Shown here piece by piece: positions 10,376-20,119 of a stretch of DNA of 64,000 bases (positions are counted from its first letter, which is position 1; each line of letters starts with the position of its first letter). A program made the translations under genes and the position numbers. Source of the DNA: Flavobacterium covae (GTDB lineage Bacteria > Bacteroidota > Bacteroidia > Flavobacteriales > Flavobacteriaceae). The notes under the pieces are model-generated. The model did not search any database. It was not told where the DNA came from and saw only the letters and a program-made list of their open reading frames with translations. The DNA is taken from NCBI GenBank assembly GCA_019565575.1, contig CP067379.1, positions 806,001 to 870,000 of the forward strand, read 5' to 3'.

Positions 10376-10570
10376 GGAGTAACAAAAAAAGAAAATCAAC
10401 TACAATCTAAAGTAAATTGAAGTTAATTTTCTTTTATAATTTCTATCGTTTAAAAATCACTTTTTTGTAATGTTCTTATTATCAAACACTTCCCTTATAA
10501 GGGACTCTTTTTTCTAAAAAGATCGTAGAAGTAGCAGCTCTTTTTTCTAAAAAGATCGTAGAAGTAGCAG
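10376..10570 (+). mobile_element. 3'-end remnants of the rve-type insertion sequence, partly duplicated
   Basis: This stretch matches the last codons (SNKKRKSTTI) and the downstream end of the element complete at about 21.2-22.7 kb. It finishes with TATAAGGGACTCTTTT and TCGTAGAAGTAGCAG at 10537. The last 33 bases (CTCTTTTTTCTAAAAAGATC...) are then repeated in tandem to 10570. Confidence 0.8.
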
Positions 10571-10576
10571 GGCATA

Positions 10577-10661
10577 AAAAAAGCTGCCCTTTTAGGACAG
10601 CCTCTTTTTGCTTTATTTTACCTCAAAGTCAGGAGACTTTGCGGAGCTGGGGCAGCTTTTT
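10577..10661. terminator. Hairpin region built from an IS1182-type end
   Basis: AAAAAGCTGCCC near 10580 pairs with GGGCAGCTTTTT near 10650 across a loop that contains AGGACAGCCTCTTT, the terminus of the IS1182-type element at 12.5-14.3 kb. It lies just after the stop of the minus-strand immunity gene at 10664 and could end that transcript. The sequence ACTTTGCGGAGCTGGG inside it recurs near 28393. Confidence 0.5.
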
Positions 10662-10663
10662 TA

Positions 10664-11008
10664 TTATTTATTAATATTTAATAAACCTTCTATTGAATCA
10701 GAAACAAATACCATATCTAAAGATCCTACAGCCCCTAAATCATTTGAGTAAATTATTTCTTCATTATTTTTTATAAAATAACCTAAATCACCATCTTGAC
10801 CAATTAAGAAATAATTTGGTTCATATTCCTGTACCTCATAAGTTATGTTTCTCTCCAACAAATCGGATGCGCTATATAAATATATTCCTGTATTATTTAT
10901 TTCAAATACTTCATCTAGTTTTATTGTTTCCAAGAAGTTCAAATAATTTTTAGGTAAAATAAGATTTAGTTCTTTTTCTATATTATCAATATTTTCTTTG
11001 ATACTCAT
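10664..11008 (-). CDS. SMI1/KNR4 (SUKH) family immunity protein of cassette A
   Basis: A 114-residue protein with the SUKH layout: an N-terminal helix followed by the L-P-x-x-Y motif (LILPKNYLNFLE), a central L-Y-S-A-S-D-L-L and the Y-F-L-I-G-Q-D-G-D-L-G-Y segment typical of SMI1/KNR4 proteins. SUKH proteins are common immunity partners of nuclease toxins. The gene follows the SHH-type toxin cassette by ten bases on the same strand and presumably neutralises it. Confidence 0.8.
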   Translation of the reverse strand: MSIKENIDNIEKELNLILPKNYLNFLETIKLDEVFEINNTGIYLYSASDLLERNITYEVQEYEPNYFLIGQDGDLGYFIKNNEEIIYSNDLGAVGSLDMVFVSDSIEGLLNINK

Positions 11009-11018
11009 ATTACTTTAA

Positions 11019-12044
11019 TTAAATATTAAAAAATGGATTGTTCAAATTTTGCTCTCTTAAACTATCAAAATATTTATATGAATCTTTCAAAGCTTTTTGG
11101 GCTTGGCTTTTTGGTACTCCAGCATCCAACATTTCTCTATAACTCGTATTAAACTCTTCTTTTAATGTTGTATTCCATCCATCCAATTTTCTTCTAGCTC
11201 TTTGTGCTGCACTAATTTTAGCGTGTGACATTCCAGAAGAAGAAGGCAGTAAGGTTGCAGGTGCTAAATCCCTATTATAACCAGTAATATTTTTTTGAGC
11301 CCAGGCATCTTGTATTGGATGATGACTTTGTATAAAATTATCTGGTCTAGTATTTGTATGTCCAGTAGCTCGATTAATACCTGGCGATAAATTACCGTGA
11401 GGATCTACGTCACCATTTTTATAACCTCCTGGTCTTTTACATTCTAACCCAAACGGGTCAACCCACGAATTAGAATCGTGTACATACCCATAAAAAGTCG
11501 GGTTATTTCCCGCCAGTCCAATGGGGTCTTGACTTAAATACAACCCTGTTTCTGGATTATAATACCTAAATCGGTTATATGCTAACTCAATATCGTGATC
11601 ATAATATTGTCCTTGATATAAGAACGGAATCAAGTTTTGATCTCCTTCTATTTTACGTGTCTTTCCGTAAATATCAAGTTCTCTTTCCCAAATTAATTTT
11701 CCGGTACTATTATAAGCTTGTACAGGAGTTCCTAAATAATCATTTATGATGCTATAAACTTCCTCTCCTAAAATCTTTGCCCTTGGGTTGTAATTATTCC
11801 TATCATATACCCACGTAACTAGATTATTAACCTTTTCTTTTTGACTTAAAAAAACTTCTCCTAAATTATTAACAGAAGTTTCATGTTCTTCTCCTTTTTG
11901 GTAATCCCACTCATGTAAAAGAACGTTTCCATCCCAAAGATAACGATTTGTTTTTTCATTACAAATCTTTTTTATTCTTCTTCCTAAAGCGTCATATTCC
12001 ATGGTTACAAGGGTGCCATCGGGTTTTTTTACACTTTTTAGCAT
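11019..12044 (-). CDS. Orphan Rhs cassette A: type I core with SHH-type HNH nuclease tip
   Basis: A 341-residue reading frame. It begins inside the Rhs core (MLKSVKKPDGTLVTMEYD, the same codon as in the full-length rhs gene) and passes through the type I core (DYQKGEEHETSVNN) to SQDPIGLAGNN and DPFGL. After that comes a unique tip with Q-S-H-H-P-I-Q-D-A-W and an M-S-H-A-K-I-S segment. This pattern fits the Tox-SHH group of HNH/Endo VII nucleases, which would cut DNA in the target cell. There is no promoter or natural start: transposase sequence in antisense abuts the 5' end. It is probably silent until recombined onto the complete rhs gene. Confidence 0.78.
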   Translation of the reverse strand: MLKSVKKPDGTLVTMEYDALGRRIKKICNEKTNRYLWDGNVLLHEWDYQKGEEHETSVNNLGEVFLSQKEKVNNLVTWVYDRNNYNPRAKILGEEVYSIINDYLGTPVQAYNSTGKLIWERELDIYGKTRKIEGDQNLIPFLYQGQYYDHDIELAYNRFRYYNPETGLYLSQDPIGLAGNNPTFYGYVHDSNSWVDPFGLECKRPGGYKNGDVDPHGNLSPGINRATGHTNTRPDNFIQSHHPIQDAWAQKNITGYNRDLAPATLLPSSSGMSHAKISAAQRARRKLDGWNTTLKEEFNTSYREMLDAGVPKSQAQKALKDSYKYFDSLREQNLNNPFFNI

Positions 12045-12046
12045 CC

Positions 12047-12466
12047 TGTTAGCTATTAATAAAACCCTAAAGTATCAATATCTTTATCAGTTGCATATCG
12101 AAAATACTCTGCAACTTTATAATACATTCCCACAGATTATACGTAATTACTGTAATATTCGTCCACAGCATTCATTAAAAGGAAATACTCCTTTTGAAAC
12201 TTACAACGGAAAAACGATATCTATTTCGCACTATAATTCTCATTTTCAAGCTCAAAAGCAATTTAGAAAAGAGCAAAACAACAAAAATAACTGCAAAAAT
12301 GTATGGAGTAACAAAAAAAGAAAATCAACTACAATCTAAAGTAAATTGAAGTTAATTTTCTTTTATAATTTCTATCGTTTAAAAATCACTTTTTTGTAAT
12401 ATTCTTATTCTCAAACACTTCCCTTATAAGGGACTCTTTTTTCTAAAAAGATCGTAGAAGTAGCAG
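12047..12466 (+). mobile_element. 3' fragment of rve-type transposase fused to cassette A
   Basis: The sequence from AGCTATTAATAAAACCC matches codons from about residue 158 to the end of the OrfB-type transposase at 21.8-22.5 kb, plus its downstream end to TAGCAG at 12466. The junction with rhs (GCATCCTGTTAGC) is identical to those at 25806 and 27822. The plus-strand frame of about 112 codons starting at 12001 is an artefact of this fusion. Confidence 0.85.
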
Positions 12467-12508
12467 GGGCCTTTATAGCAAGAAGTAAACTACAAACTAT
12501 TTTAAAAT

Positions 12509-14286
12509 AAAGAGGCTGTCCTAAAAGGGCAGCTTTTTTTATGCCGCAAATTCACGATATTGGTGATTGCTAGTAAAATTTAATTTTTCAAAAACAATTA
12601 GAAGGCAAAATCGAGTCATATAGTTGTATGTTGAGCAAGAACGAGTTGTTTTAAAAGCTTTTTTCATTGAATCTGTAGTTGTAGCCACCATTTTTCTGAA
12701 ATTATGACCAAGCGCCATTAGTAGAAACTCCATTTCTACCATTTCTAACCCAAAAAATGTAAACCGATTAAATTTATTGTTGTTTTTTAGTTGTCCGAAT
12801 ACTGCCTCTACTTCAACAGGTCTTTTACTTCTGTGTTTGTGTCCTTTTTTGAGTTTAGTAATTCTTTAGCTTCGTTTTTTAGGCAATTTAGAGGGTGATT
12901 GACTTCTATTTTTCGATTCCCTTTTGCTTTGTGGCATAAACTTCTCAATGGGCATCCTTCGCATCGTTTAGCTTGATAATAAGTCACTTCTGATTCATAT
13001 CCATTGCTAGAGATTCGCTTACCTATTCCTATGTTTTCCATTTTTTGCCCCATAGGACAGATATAGAAATCGTATTGTTGATTGTAAAATAAATTTTGCA
13101 CTAAAAAAGGATTCTCTTTAAGTTTCTTTTTCTGCTCTGCATGAAAATAATTGTACTTTACAAAGGGCTCAATTTGCTTGTTTTTAAGCATTTGGTAATT
13201 TTCTTCACTGCCATATCCAGCATCGGCGACAACTTCTTTACTTTGTCTATTATAGTTTTCTTCAAAACTGTTTAAGTGTGACTCTAATGTGTTGGTATCG
13301 TTGGTCGTTTGATGTATAGAAACGTGTGTAATAAATTGATTTTCAGTTGATATTTGAGGGTTGTAAGCTGGTTTGAGTTGCCCATTTCTCATATGATCTT
13401 CCTTCATTCTCATAAAAGTAGCGTCAGGGTCTGTCTTACTATAAGAGTTTCTATTTCCAAGTATTTCTAAATCCTTTTCGTATTTCTCTAATCTTGGAAG
13501 GTGTTCTTCCTGTAATTTCTGTAGTTCTTTTACCTGTTTCTTAGTCGGTTCTTTTAACTTTTTATTCAATTCTGATAGCTTTTCTTTTAATTCATCTGAA
13601 TTGATTTTTTTTGGCAATGCTTCTTGGTTAAGTTCTTGGTTTTCTGATTGTATACTGTTTTCTATATCAGATAAAATAGTGTTGATTTTTACTTCTAATT
13701 TCTCTTTGTATTTTTCAACCGAACCACGCCAAACAAAGGTGTATTTGTTGGATTTTGCTTCAATTTTAGTACCATCAATATATTGAACATCAAGGCTTAT
13801 ATAACCTAGGTCGACCAATATTTTTACTACTTCTGCGAATAAAACTTTGATTTTATCTTTCAAAATTTTGCCTCTAAACTCGTTAATGGTTCTAAACCCA
13901 GGAGTGGAATTGCCTGAGATAAACATAAAATGAATGTTCTCATTAAGTGCTTTGGCTATTTTTCGGCAAGAATAGATATTTGACAAATAGCTATAAAACA
14001 ATACTTTGATTAGCATTCTAGGATGGTAAGCAGAGCATCCACCACCGCGATAAAGCTTAACTATGTCGCTAATATCAAGTCTGTCAACTATAGAATCGAC
14101 CAGTCGAACAGGGTGGTTATCATCAATTTTATCAAAAATATTGATTGGAAAAAGTTCTGGAGAATTGCCTGTCTGGTTTTTAAATGTTACTTTAGCCATT
14201 GCTTGTTTTTTGTCACCTCTAAAATACATGTTTTAGAGTAAAACAGCAATAAAAAGGCTGTCCTAAACTTTTTGGACAGCCTCTTT
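12509..14286 (-). mobile_element. IS1182-type insertion sequence with terminal inverted repeats
   Basis: The ends carry the 13-bp inverted repeat AAAGAGGCTGTCC (12509-12521) and its complement GGACAGCCTCTTT (14274-14286). The element contains one transposase gene on the minus strand. It sits between the transposase fragment of cassette A and the immunity gene of cassette B. A target-site duplication is not obvious. Isolated copies of the GGACAGCCTCTT end also occur near 10600 and 26238, so related elements have moved through this array before. Confidence 0.85.
12539..14229 (-). CDS. IS1182-family transposase, one frameshift
   Basis: The main frame (12808-14229) begins MYFRGDKKQAMAKVTFKNQ. 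It has the N-terminal RLVDSIVDRLDI, YHPRMLIKVLFYSYL and YIDGTKIEAKSNKY segments and a cysteine-rich CEGCPLRSLC motif, all usual for IS1182/DUF772-type transposases. An A-run deletion near 12850 moves the C-terminus (RPVEVEAVFGQLKNNNKFNR, then MALGHNFRKM) into another frame ending at 12539. Corrected, the protein is about 563 residues, a normal length. If the indel is an assembly error, the element may be active. Confidence 0.85.
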
Positions 14287-14298
14287 ATTTTTATAAAT

Positions 14299-14733
14299 TT
14301 AATTAAGTTTAAAAAAGTATTCTAAAAATTCATTAAACGTATTCCATTTTTTATCATAATAATCATCATTTGATAATTGTTTCATATTTTTTGCTTCTAT
14401 TAATTTTACACTATCATCCTCAATATTATATAGTAAATAATCGTCTAGCTCTAAATTATATAAAGAAAAATATTTAGAATTTAAATTATCTTGATTTCTT
14501 AAATGTTGTGTAATACTATTTTCAAAGTCGATTAAATCATTAGCTACATCCATTATAAAACCTTCTTTTCCTGAATATTCATCACTATATTTAATCATAA
14601 AGTCCAAAAAACTTGAATTTATTTCATCATTAAAACCTAATTTTTTTAGATTTTGCTCGTGCTTAATTTGAAACTCTTTAGAAGTCAAATCGGCATTTTT
14701 CTTTAAATACTTTAAAATTTTTTCCGATAACAT
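14299..14733 (-). CDS. Putative immunity protein of cassette B
   Basis: A 144-residue acidic, helical protein placed eight bases after the LHH nuclease tip on the same strand, the canonical toxin-immunity arrangement. A short helical N-terminus and the aromatic/acidic segment YNLELDDYLLYNIEDDSVKL loosely resemble SUKH-type proteins, but I cannot assign it firmly. It has no signal peptide, as expected for a cytoplasmic nuclease inhibitor. Its downstream end is close to the right end of the IS1182-type element. Confidence 0.65.
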   Translation of the reverse strand: MLSEKILKYLKKNADLTSKEFQIKHEQNLKKLGFNDEINSSFLDFMIKYSDEYSGKEGFIMDVANDLIDFENSITQHLRNQDNLNSKYFSLYNLELDDYLLYNIEDDSVKLIEAKNMKQLSNDDYYDKKWNTFNEFLEYFFKLN

Positions 14734-14741
14734 AAAATTGA

Positions 14742-15647
14742 TTATTTACATTTGATTTTTGCTTTTCTACTTGCTTTTTCAGCTTTTGCTCTATTTCTCC
14801 AATATGCCCCTCTATCAGTATCAAAAGCATCCCTATCAACTGGAAAATGTGGGTGTTGACCAGTACCATCAACCTTATATGGATGTAAAGCATTTGATCT
14901 ATCAAATTGCTTATGCATTGAATCAGACACCTCAAATAATGGACCTTGAGCATTTTGTTTAGAATGATGAAGATTAATAGATCTACCATCATTTCCAAGT
15001 GGGGCAACCCCTTTTGATGCTCTTTGTAAATTTGTTCTTCCTTTATCATCTATTTTATCCCAATCAATATTTTGCTGATATACTGTATAAGTGTTCCCAG
15101 TTCCTGAAGATGGAGCAGTCCATTGAATAGGATTAAACATATTCAATCCAAACGGATCCACCCACGAATTAGAATCGTGTACATACGCATAAAAAGTCGG
15201 GTTATTTCCTGCGAGTCCAATAGGGTCTTGAGAAATATAATTTCCAATACCACAATCATAATATCGAAACCTGTTGTAATAAAGACCTTCTAATTCGGGG
15301 TCTTCATACTGTCCGATTTGTCTAAAAGGAATAAAGTCTGGGGTTAGATTAATAGGCGAGCTAAAATTGCGTAAACCTCCGTAAATATCATAGTCTGTGC
15401 TCCATACTAAAGAGCCCTTTTCGTTATAACATTGTAGGGGTCTGCCTATATAATCAGAAATTATACTAAATTGTTCTTCTCCTTGTATTTTAGCACTAGG
15501 TACAAAACTATTTTCTTGGTAAATCCAAGTAACTAAATCCTCTACGGTTTCTTTTTGACTTAGATAAACTTCTCCTAGATCGTTAACAGAAGTTTCTGCC
15601 TCCTGCCCTTTTAGATATGTCCACTCATGTAAAAGAACGTTTCCATC
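14742..15647 (-). CDS. Orphan Rhs cassette B: type II core with LHH nuclease tip
   Basis: The frame opens with DGNVLLHEW directly after an in-frame TAG (15648-15650), so it has no start of its own. The type II core (TYLKGQEAETSVND, FIPFRQIGQYEDPELEG) runs to SQDPIGLAGNN and DPFGL at about 15150. The tip contains G-R-S-I-N-L-H-H-S-K-Q, then HPHFPVDRDAFDTDR and a YWRNRA end, which is the LHH branch of HNH/Endo VII nucleases. The protein ends in K-I-K-C-K. The cassette is probably silent storage. Confidence 0.8.
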   Translation of the reverse strand, partial: DGNVLLHEWTYLKGQEAETSVNDLGEVYLSQKETVEDLVTWIYQENSFVPSAKIQGEEQFSIISDYIGRPLQCYNEKGSLVWSTDYDIYGGLRNFSSPINLTPDFIPFRQIGQYEDPELEGLYYNRFRYYDCGIGNYISQDPIGLAGNNPTFYAYVHDSNSWVDPFGLNMFNPIQWTAPSSGTGNTYTVYQQNIDWDKIDDKGRTNLQRASKGVAPLGNDGRSINLHHSKQNAQGPLFEVSDSMHKQFDRSNALHPYKVDGTGQHPHFPVDRDAFDTDRGAYWRNRAKAEKASRKAKIKCK

Positions 15648-15766
15648 CTAAAAAGATGAAACAACGAACAGTTTTTTAGCCTCTTCGTTGTTTGGTATTT
15701 TTAATTTATTATTTCATAACTCTCTTTATAAGGGACTCTTTTTTATAAAAAGATCGTAGAAATAGC
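15648..15766. repeat. Hairpin element between cassettes B and C
   Basis: The element starts at the TAG that precedes DGNVLLHEW. It contains AACAACGAACAG and a near-complementary CTCTTCGTTGTT (a stem loop of about 12 bp with one mismatch), an AT-rich stretch, and ends in ATCGTAGAAATAGCAG. Close copies lie at 17120-17239, 19064-19170 (degenerate end) and 24181-24232 (truncated). Confidence 0.8.
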
Positions 15767-15851
15767 AGGCTTTTATTCATTAATTAAAAGTTTCAAGAAA
15801 CTCTCGAAAATGAGAACTTTTAGTTTTTAGTGTAGAACAAAATTAAGTAAA

Positions 15852-16229
15852 TTAGTCAAGCATAAATTCACCAATGTATTTTAAATCATTATAATCTTTA
15901 TCAAATTTAGGTGTTTCAATTTCTCCTGAATACCAATAAACAGCATTAACTATATTCAAACCCAAGTCATTACATTTTTTTACTACTGTTTCTTTTTCTG
16001 ATGAATTAATAGGAACTTCTTCTAATATTTCAAAAATATCAGTATTCTTTGGAAATTTTAAATATCCAATAAAATCTTCATCATACCATTTTTTACCTAT
16101 ATCTAAACAAAAACCGCATATTTTTTTATTTTCATTTTCTGAGTAATCTAATTTAAAATAATCATTGAACTCTTGTTCTGTTTTAGTACTGTTTCCTAAC
16201 CAAAGGAAAATTTTATCTAAATAATCCAT
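15852..16229 (-). CDS. Imm22-like immunity protein of cassette C
   Basis: A 125-residue protein with the Imm22 pattern: an early F-L-W-L-G-N motif, then a C-G-F-C-L-D-I-G-K-K-W-Y-D-E-D-F segment in the first half, and a helical end. Imm22 proteins are stand-alone inhibitors of polymorphic toxins. It starts ten bases after the stop of the cassette C tip, on the same strand. The assignment is from motif memory. Confidence 0.7.
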   Translation of the reverse strand: MDYLDKIFLWLGNSTKTEQEFNDYFKLDYSENENKKICGFCLDIGKKWYDEDFIGYLKFPKNTDIFEILEEVPINSSEKETVVKKCNDLGLNIVNAVYWYSGEIETPKFDKDYNDLKYIGEFMLD

Positions 16230-16238
16230 AATTATAAT

Positions 16239-17119
16239 TTATTTACAACTTAATTTCATATGTGCTTTATGATGTCTTGCAATAATTTTTTTCGCTTCAC
16301 GTTTGGAGGTAGCTCCTTTCAAATCTTTTATTAGTTTATTATGAAAATGTCTACCTGCTCTACTACCGTGATGAGCCCCATCAGGTAAGACATTACCAGC
16401 CGAATCAGTAACACCAGTAAAAGTTATTCTATCTGTGTCAACAGTCATCTTTTTATTTCTTCAGCTGTAAAACCTAATTCTTTAGCTTTAGTTGCTTGAG
16501 ATACAGGAAACATTTCGTGTTTACCACCTGGTTTTCTTAATGCCTCTGAAACGGCATCTTTGTTATTAGCAATATCTTGAACAGAAGCATTATTAAACCA
16601 TTCATTAAAACCTCCTTTAGGCCAAGGATTTAATCCTAATACATCTGCTTGTGTATTACTATCACTTACATACCCATAAAAAGTCGGGTTATTTCCTTCC
16701 AGTCCAATCGGGTCTTGACTTAAATACAACCCTGTTTCTGGATTATAATACCTAAATCGGTTATATGCTAACTCAATATCGTGATCATAATATTGTCCTT
16801 GATATAAGAACGGAATCAAGTTTTGATCTCCTTCTATTTTACGTGTCTTTCCGTAAATATCAAGTTCTCTTTCCCAAATTAATTTTCCGGTACTATTATA
16901 AGCTTGTACAGGAGTTCCTAAATAATCATTTATGATGCTATAAACTTCCTCTCCTAAAATCTTTGCCCTTGGGTTGTAATTATTCCTATCATATACCCAC
17001 GTAACTAGATTATTAACCTTTTCTTTTTGACTTAGATAAACTTCTCCTAAATTATTAACAGAAGTTTCATGTTCTTCTCCTTTTTGGTAATCCCACTCAT
17101 GTAAAAGAACGTTTCCATC
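16239..17119 (-). CDS. Orphan Rhs cassette C: type I core with a candidate HNH-like toxin tip
   Basis: The frame opens at DGNVLLHEWDYQKG after an in-frame TAG and carries the type I core to SQDPIGLEGNN and DVLGL. The tip has G-K-H-E-M-F-P-V and, after a one-base A-run deletion near 16448, K-M-T-V-D-T-D-R and G-A-H-H-G-S-R-A-G-R-H-F-H-N-K-L. The clustered histidines suggest a metal-dependent nuclease, but I cannot name the family. The protein ends in K-L-S-C-K. The break at 16448 has the same character as the other homopolymer indels here, so the two halves are joined in this annotation. Confidence 0.68.
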
Positions 17120-17239
17120 CTAAAAAGATGAAACAACGAACAGTTTTTTAGCCTGTTCGTTGTTTGGTATTTTTAATTTATTATTTCATAACTCTCTTTA
17201 TAAGGGACTCTTTTTATAAAAAGATCGTAGAAATAGCAG
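17120..17239. repeat. Hairpin element between cassettes C and D
   Basis: This copy of the element at 15648 has a perfect AACAACGAACAG / CTGTTCGTTGTT stem and ends in GATCGTAGAAATAGCAG at 17239. It separates the start of the cassette C core from the immunity genes of cassette D. Confidence 0.8.
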
Positions 17240-17292
17240 AGTAATTTAGGACTGTGTATTTAAAAGAACGTGTAAAAGCCGTCATTTACATT

Positions 17293-17880
17293 TTATCCTA
17301 ACCAAACTAAAGGATTCTCGTGTGGCAACGGTGGGTATTTGTCTTCTAAATATAATTTAACTAAAAAAGCATGTGAAATTGGTTTTGAAGAAAAAATATC
17401 TTCACTTGTTTCATAATCCAATAATATTATCGATTTATCTATTAGAATTTTTTTAATTTCTGTAATCTCATTTCTTAACTTATTATCTAATACCCATTTA
17501 TATGAAGGTAGATAAATCATTTTTTTTGAATCTGAATAACTCAAAATATCTTTTGAATTAATTCCTTTTCTATGCCCTTGTATTTTTCCATATTTCCTAA
17601 CAGTTCGTTTAATGTTTTTCATATTTTCTATACTAAACTTAGTAGGATCAACATCAAATTTTTCAAAAACTTTTAAACCTTGCCAAATTCCCTCTACACT
17701 TTTTGAAAATAGATTTTTACTAAAAGGAATAGGGATATTTCCTAATGGATAAAATGGGCTAAATTTTACCCAAGGATTTTGTCCCTTTGAGGTTAAATCA
17801 ATAATTTCAAAGTTTGGATATTTTGTAATTAATGTTTCTATTTTTTTCTTCTTACTTTCAATTATAATCTTATTATTCAT
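17293..17880 (-). CDS. DUF6939-like protein, second gene behind the ART-like tip
   Basis: About 195 residues from MNNKIIIESKKKK; this ATG overlaps the stop of the upstream gene (ATGAATAA) and is preferred over one two codons earlier. Conserved-looking segments are LTSKGQNPWVKFSPFYP, SKSVEGIWQGLKVFE, RTVRKYGKIQGHRKG and IYLPSYKWVL. They match my memory of an uncharacterised family (DUF6939) that travels with toxin loci. The role is inferred: a second immunity factor, possibly one that reverses a modification on nucleotide or protein, since it follows an ADP-ribosyltransferase-like toxin. Confidence 0.6.
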   Translation of the reverse strand: MNNKIIIESKKKKIETLITKYPNFEIIDLTSKGQNPWVKFSPFYPLGNIPIPFSKNLFSKSVEGIWQGLKVFEKFDVDPTKFSIENMKNIKRTVRKYGKIQGHRKGINSKDILSYSDSKKMIYLPSYKWVLDNKLRNEITEIKKILIDKSIILLDYETSEDIFSSKPISHAFLVKLYLEDKYPPLPHENPLVWLG

Positions 17881-18183
17881 CTTCAAATAGTTTATTAGCT
17901 AATTCAGATAATTCTATACCATAATTTTCAAACTGTTCATAATCTTCTTCAGAATAATTTAGATTAGGAACAAAAAAGTAATTGCTAATATCAACAAAAG
18001 CTAGAGCCAATTTTTTTGGTACATCATCTCTATCTTTATAATAATCTATTAGAAAGATAATATTCTTTTTAACTCCTCATATTGTATTTTATCAACCCCT
18101 TCCATGTTTCTAATAGATATGGGGATAGAAGTCTCACTTAGTAAAGCGTTATAAACATTTTTTATTGCTTCTTCTTTATTCAT
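17873..18183 (-). CDS. Small immunity candidate of cassette D, one frameshift
   Basis: The gene starts at MNKEEAIKNVYNALLSE three bases after the toxin stop. It needs one A-run correction near 18075 to continue through LIDYYKDRDDVPKKLALAFVD to ELANKLFEDE, about 103 residues. It is acidic and cytoplasmic. The position immediately after the ART-like tip makes it the first immunity candidate. I do not recognise a family. Its stop overlaps the next start. Confidence 0.55.
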
Positions 18184-18186
18184 AAC

Positions 18187-19063
18187 TTAATGACATTTTA
18201 TCTTATGTGCTGGAACGTGTCCTTCAACTAATACCTCTTTGGAGGATGCTGAAAATTTAGCAGAAAGTCCACCAACTCCATTTGCTTTTGCTTTCTCAAC
18301 TGTAGAAATATCAAATATGTTTTTATTCCCTTTAACATCAGGAACTACATCATCGGTATCAAAAGAAACCATTCTTTGACCTGGTTCTCTCCATTTTTCT
18401 AATGCTGCTGGATCTGTACTTGTCGATATAAATTGAGAACCTTTATTTCTAGAACCACTAGAAACATGACCATGCGTTGTCATTCCCCTACCAGGTTTTT
18501 TTTGCACTTAAGCCTTTTGTAGGATCTTCGTCAGGTCTTAATAATCTAAAGACTTCTATTAGTCCAAAAATATCTACTCTACTATTAGAATCGTGTACAT
18601 ACCCATAGAAAGTTGGGTTATTTCCAAGTAAACCAATAGGGTCTTGAGAAATATAATTCCCAATACCACAATCATAATATCGAAACCTGTTGTAATAAAG
18701 ACCTTCTAATTCGGGGTCTTCATACTGTCCGATTTGTCTAAAAGGAATAAAGTCTGGGGTTAGATTAATAGGCGAGCTAAAATTGCGTAAACCTCCGTAA
18801 ATATCATAGTCTGTGCTCCATACTAAAGAGCCCTTTTCGTTATAACATTGTAGGGGTCTGCCTATATAATCAGAAATTATACTAAATTGTTCTTCTCCTT
18901 GTATTTTAGCACTAGGTACAAAACTATTTTCTTGGTAAATCCAAGTAACTAAATCCTCTACGGTTTCTTTTTGACTTAGATAAACTTCTCCTAGATCGTT
19001 AACAGAAGTTTCTGCCTCCTGCCCTTTTAGATATGTCCACTGGTGTAAAAGAACGTTTCCATC
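18187..19063 (-). CDS. Orphan Rhs cassette D: type II core with ART-like toxin tip
   Basis: The frame opens at DGNVLLH after an in-frame TAG and has the type II core to SQDPIGLLGNN and DIFGL. The tip begins V-F-R-L-L-R-P-D-E-D-P-T-K-G-L. After a +1 A-run error near 18500 it continues K-K-P-G-R-G-M-T-T-H-G-H-V and G-S-Q-F-I-S-T-S-T-D. An early R in a V-x-R-x-x-R context followed by F-I-S-T-S is the layout of ADP-ribosyltransferase toxins (R-S-E class), with D-I-S-T-V-E-K as a possible late acidic site. The protein ends in H-K-I-K-C-H. Enzyme class is inferred. Confidence 0.65.
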
Positions 19064-19170
19064 CTAAAAAGATGAAACAACGAACAGACTAAAAAACTGT
19101 TCGTTGTTTGGTATTTTTAATTTATTATTTCATAACTTCTTTATGAGGAAAGATTTTTTTAAAAGATCAT
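19064..19170. repeat. Hairpin element between cassettes D and E, degenerate end
   Basis: The 5' part matches the elements at 15648 and 17120 (AACAACGAACAG ... CTGTTCGTTGTT). The distal end has decayed: the TATAAGGGACTCTTTT and GATCGTAGAA motifs are recognisable only as TTTATGAGGAAAGATTTT and AAAGATCATGA. Confidence 0.7.
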
Positions 19171-19175
19171 GACCA

Positions 19176-20111
19176 TTAATATAATAAATCAATATTTAAC
19201 AAAACATTTTCATTAATTTCATCATCTGTTCTGTATAATAAAAAAGAAGAAATAATAATATCATCATTTAAATCAATAAGTTTTCTTGGTTCTAAAATTA
19301 CTTTTTTGCCTTTACCATACAACGGAATTTTTTTCCATTGTTTTGAACAGATATCCTCCCAATTTTTTAATAAATTGCCAGGGATAATAGATAAATCTTC
19401 AATTTCTTCCTTTATATTATAAACCCCTTTATTATCATCATAGGTCATTCCAAAATCATTAGCTATAATATTTTTATTTTCAATACTATAAATAGGATAA
19501 GAAAAAGGATTAATACCCCAAGTTATTATTATTATTCCTTCCAGCAAATAATTTTTCAATTAAATCTGTATTTGTAAATTCATGAATTAAATCTAGTTTT
19601 CTATGACTATAGTTTTCATCAATAATGGTTTTCATTTTTTCTAAATCAACTAAACAAAAACCTAAATGACTAAACGCATCGAAATATTTGTATACGTTAT
19701 GATTTAAAGAATTCTGATTGCTTTGAGTTTTATTAAAATTCAAAACAATAGTTAGAATATTTGTCGGAAGTGGTATTGCGTTTAAAATTTCATATTGATT
19801 TATAGGATAATCTACATATACACTATAATCAACGTTTACATTTTCATGAAATTGGACTAAGCTATCCTGACTGTAATCTAAAATAGATAAATTATTAATA
19901 GCCCCCTAAATAAATGCCTTTTTTCTATTTTTTTCTCACCAAATATTTTTTCATCATAAAAAAAAATCTGATCATTTAAGTTAAAAATTAACTTAATATT
20001 GTAATTTGAAAGATTATCTAATTCTGTTTCAATGAGATATTCAATATTATTAATTTTTACTTTTATTGTTGAATTATGAGTTCTAAAAGCTATAGTTTTT
20101 GTATTTTCCAT
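19176..20111 (-). CDS. Immunity candidate of cassette E, two frameshifts
   Basis: The reading starts at MENTKTIAFRTHNSTIKVKI. It needs a G-run correction near 19905 (R-H-L-F-R-G-A-I-N-N is expected) and a CTTCCAG-to-CTTCAG correction at 19538-19544 (L-F-A-E-G-I-I-I-I-T-W-G is expected), and ends at ENVLLNIDLLY. The product is about 311 residues, with alternating hydrophobic strands and acidic loops and no signal peptide. It directly follows the HHMVP-type tip and so is the likely immunity gene. No family recognised. Confidence 0.6.
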
Positions 20112-20119
20112 TTATAAGT

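Noticed and set aside
12001..12339. Plus-strand frames of about 112-115 codons at 12001, 25762 and 27778
   Set aside because: They begin in antisense Rhs core and continue into the transposase 3' fragment. They are by-products of the fusion junction, not genes.
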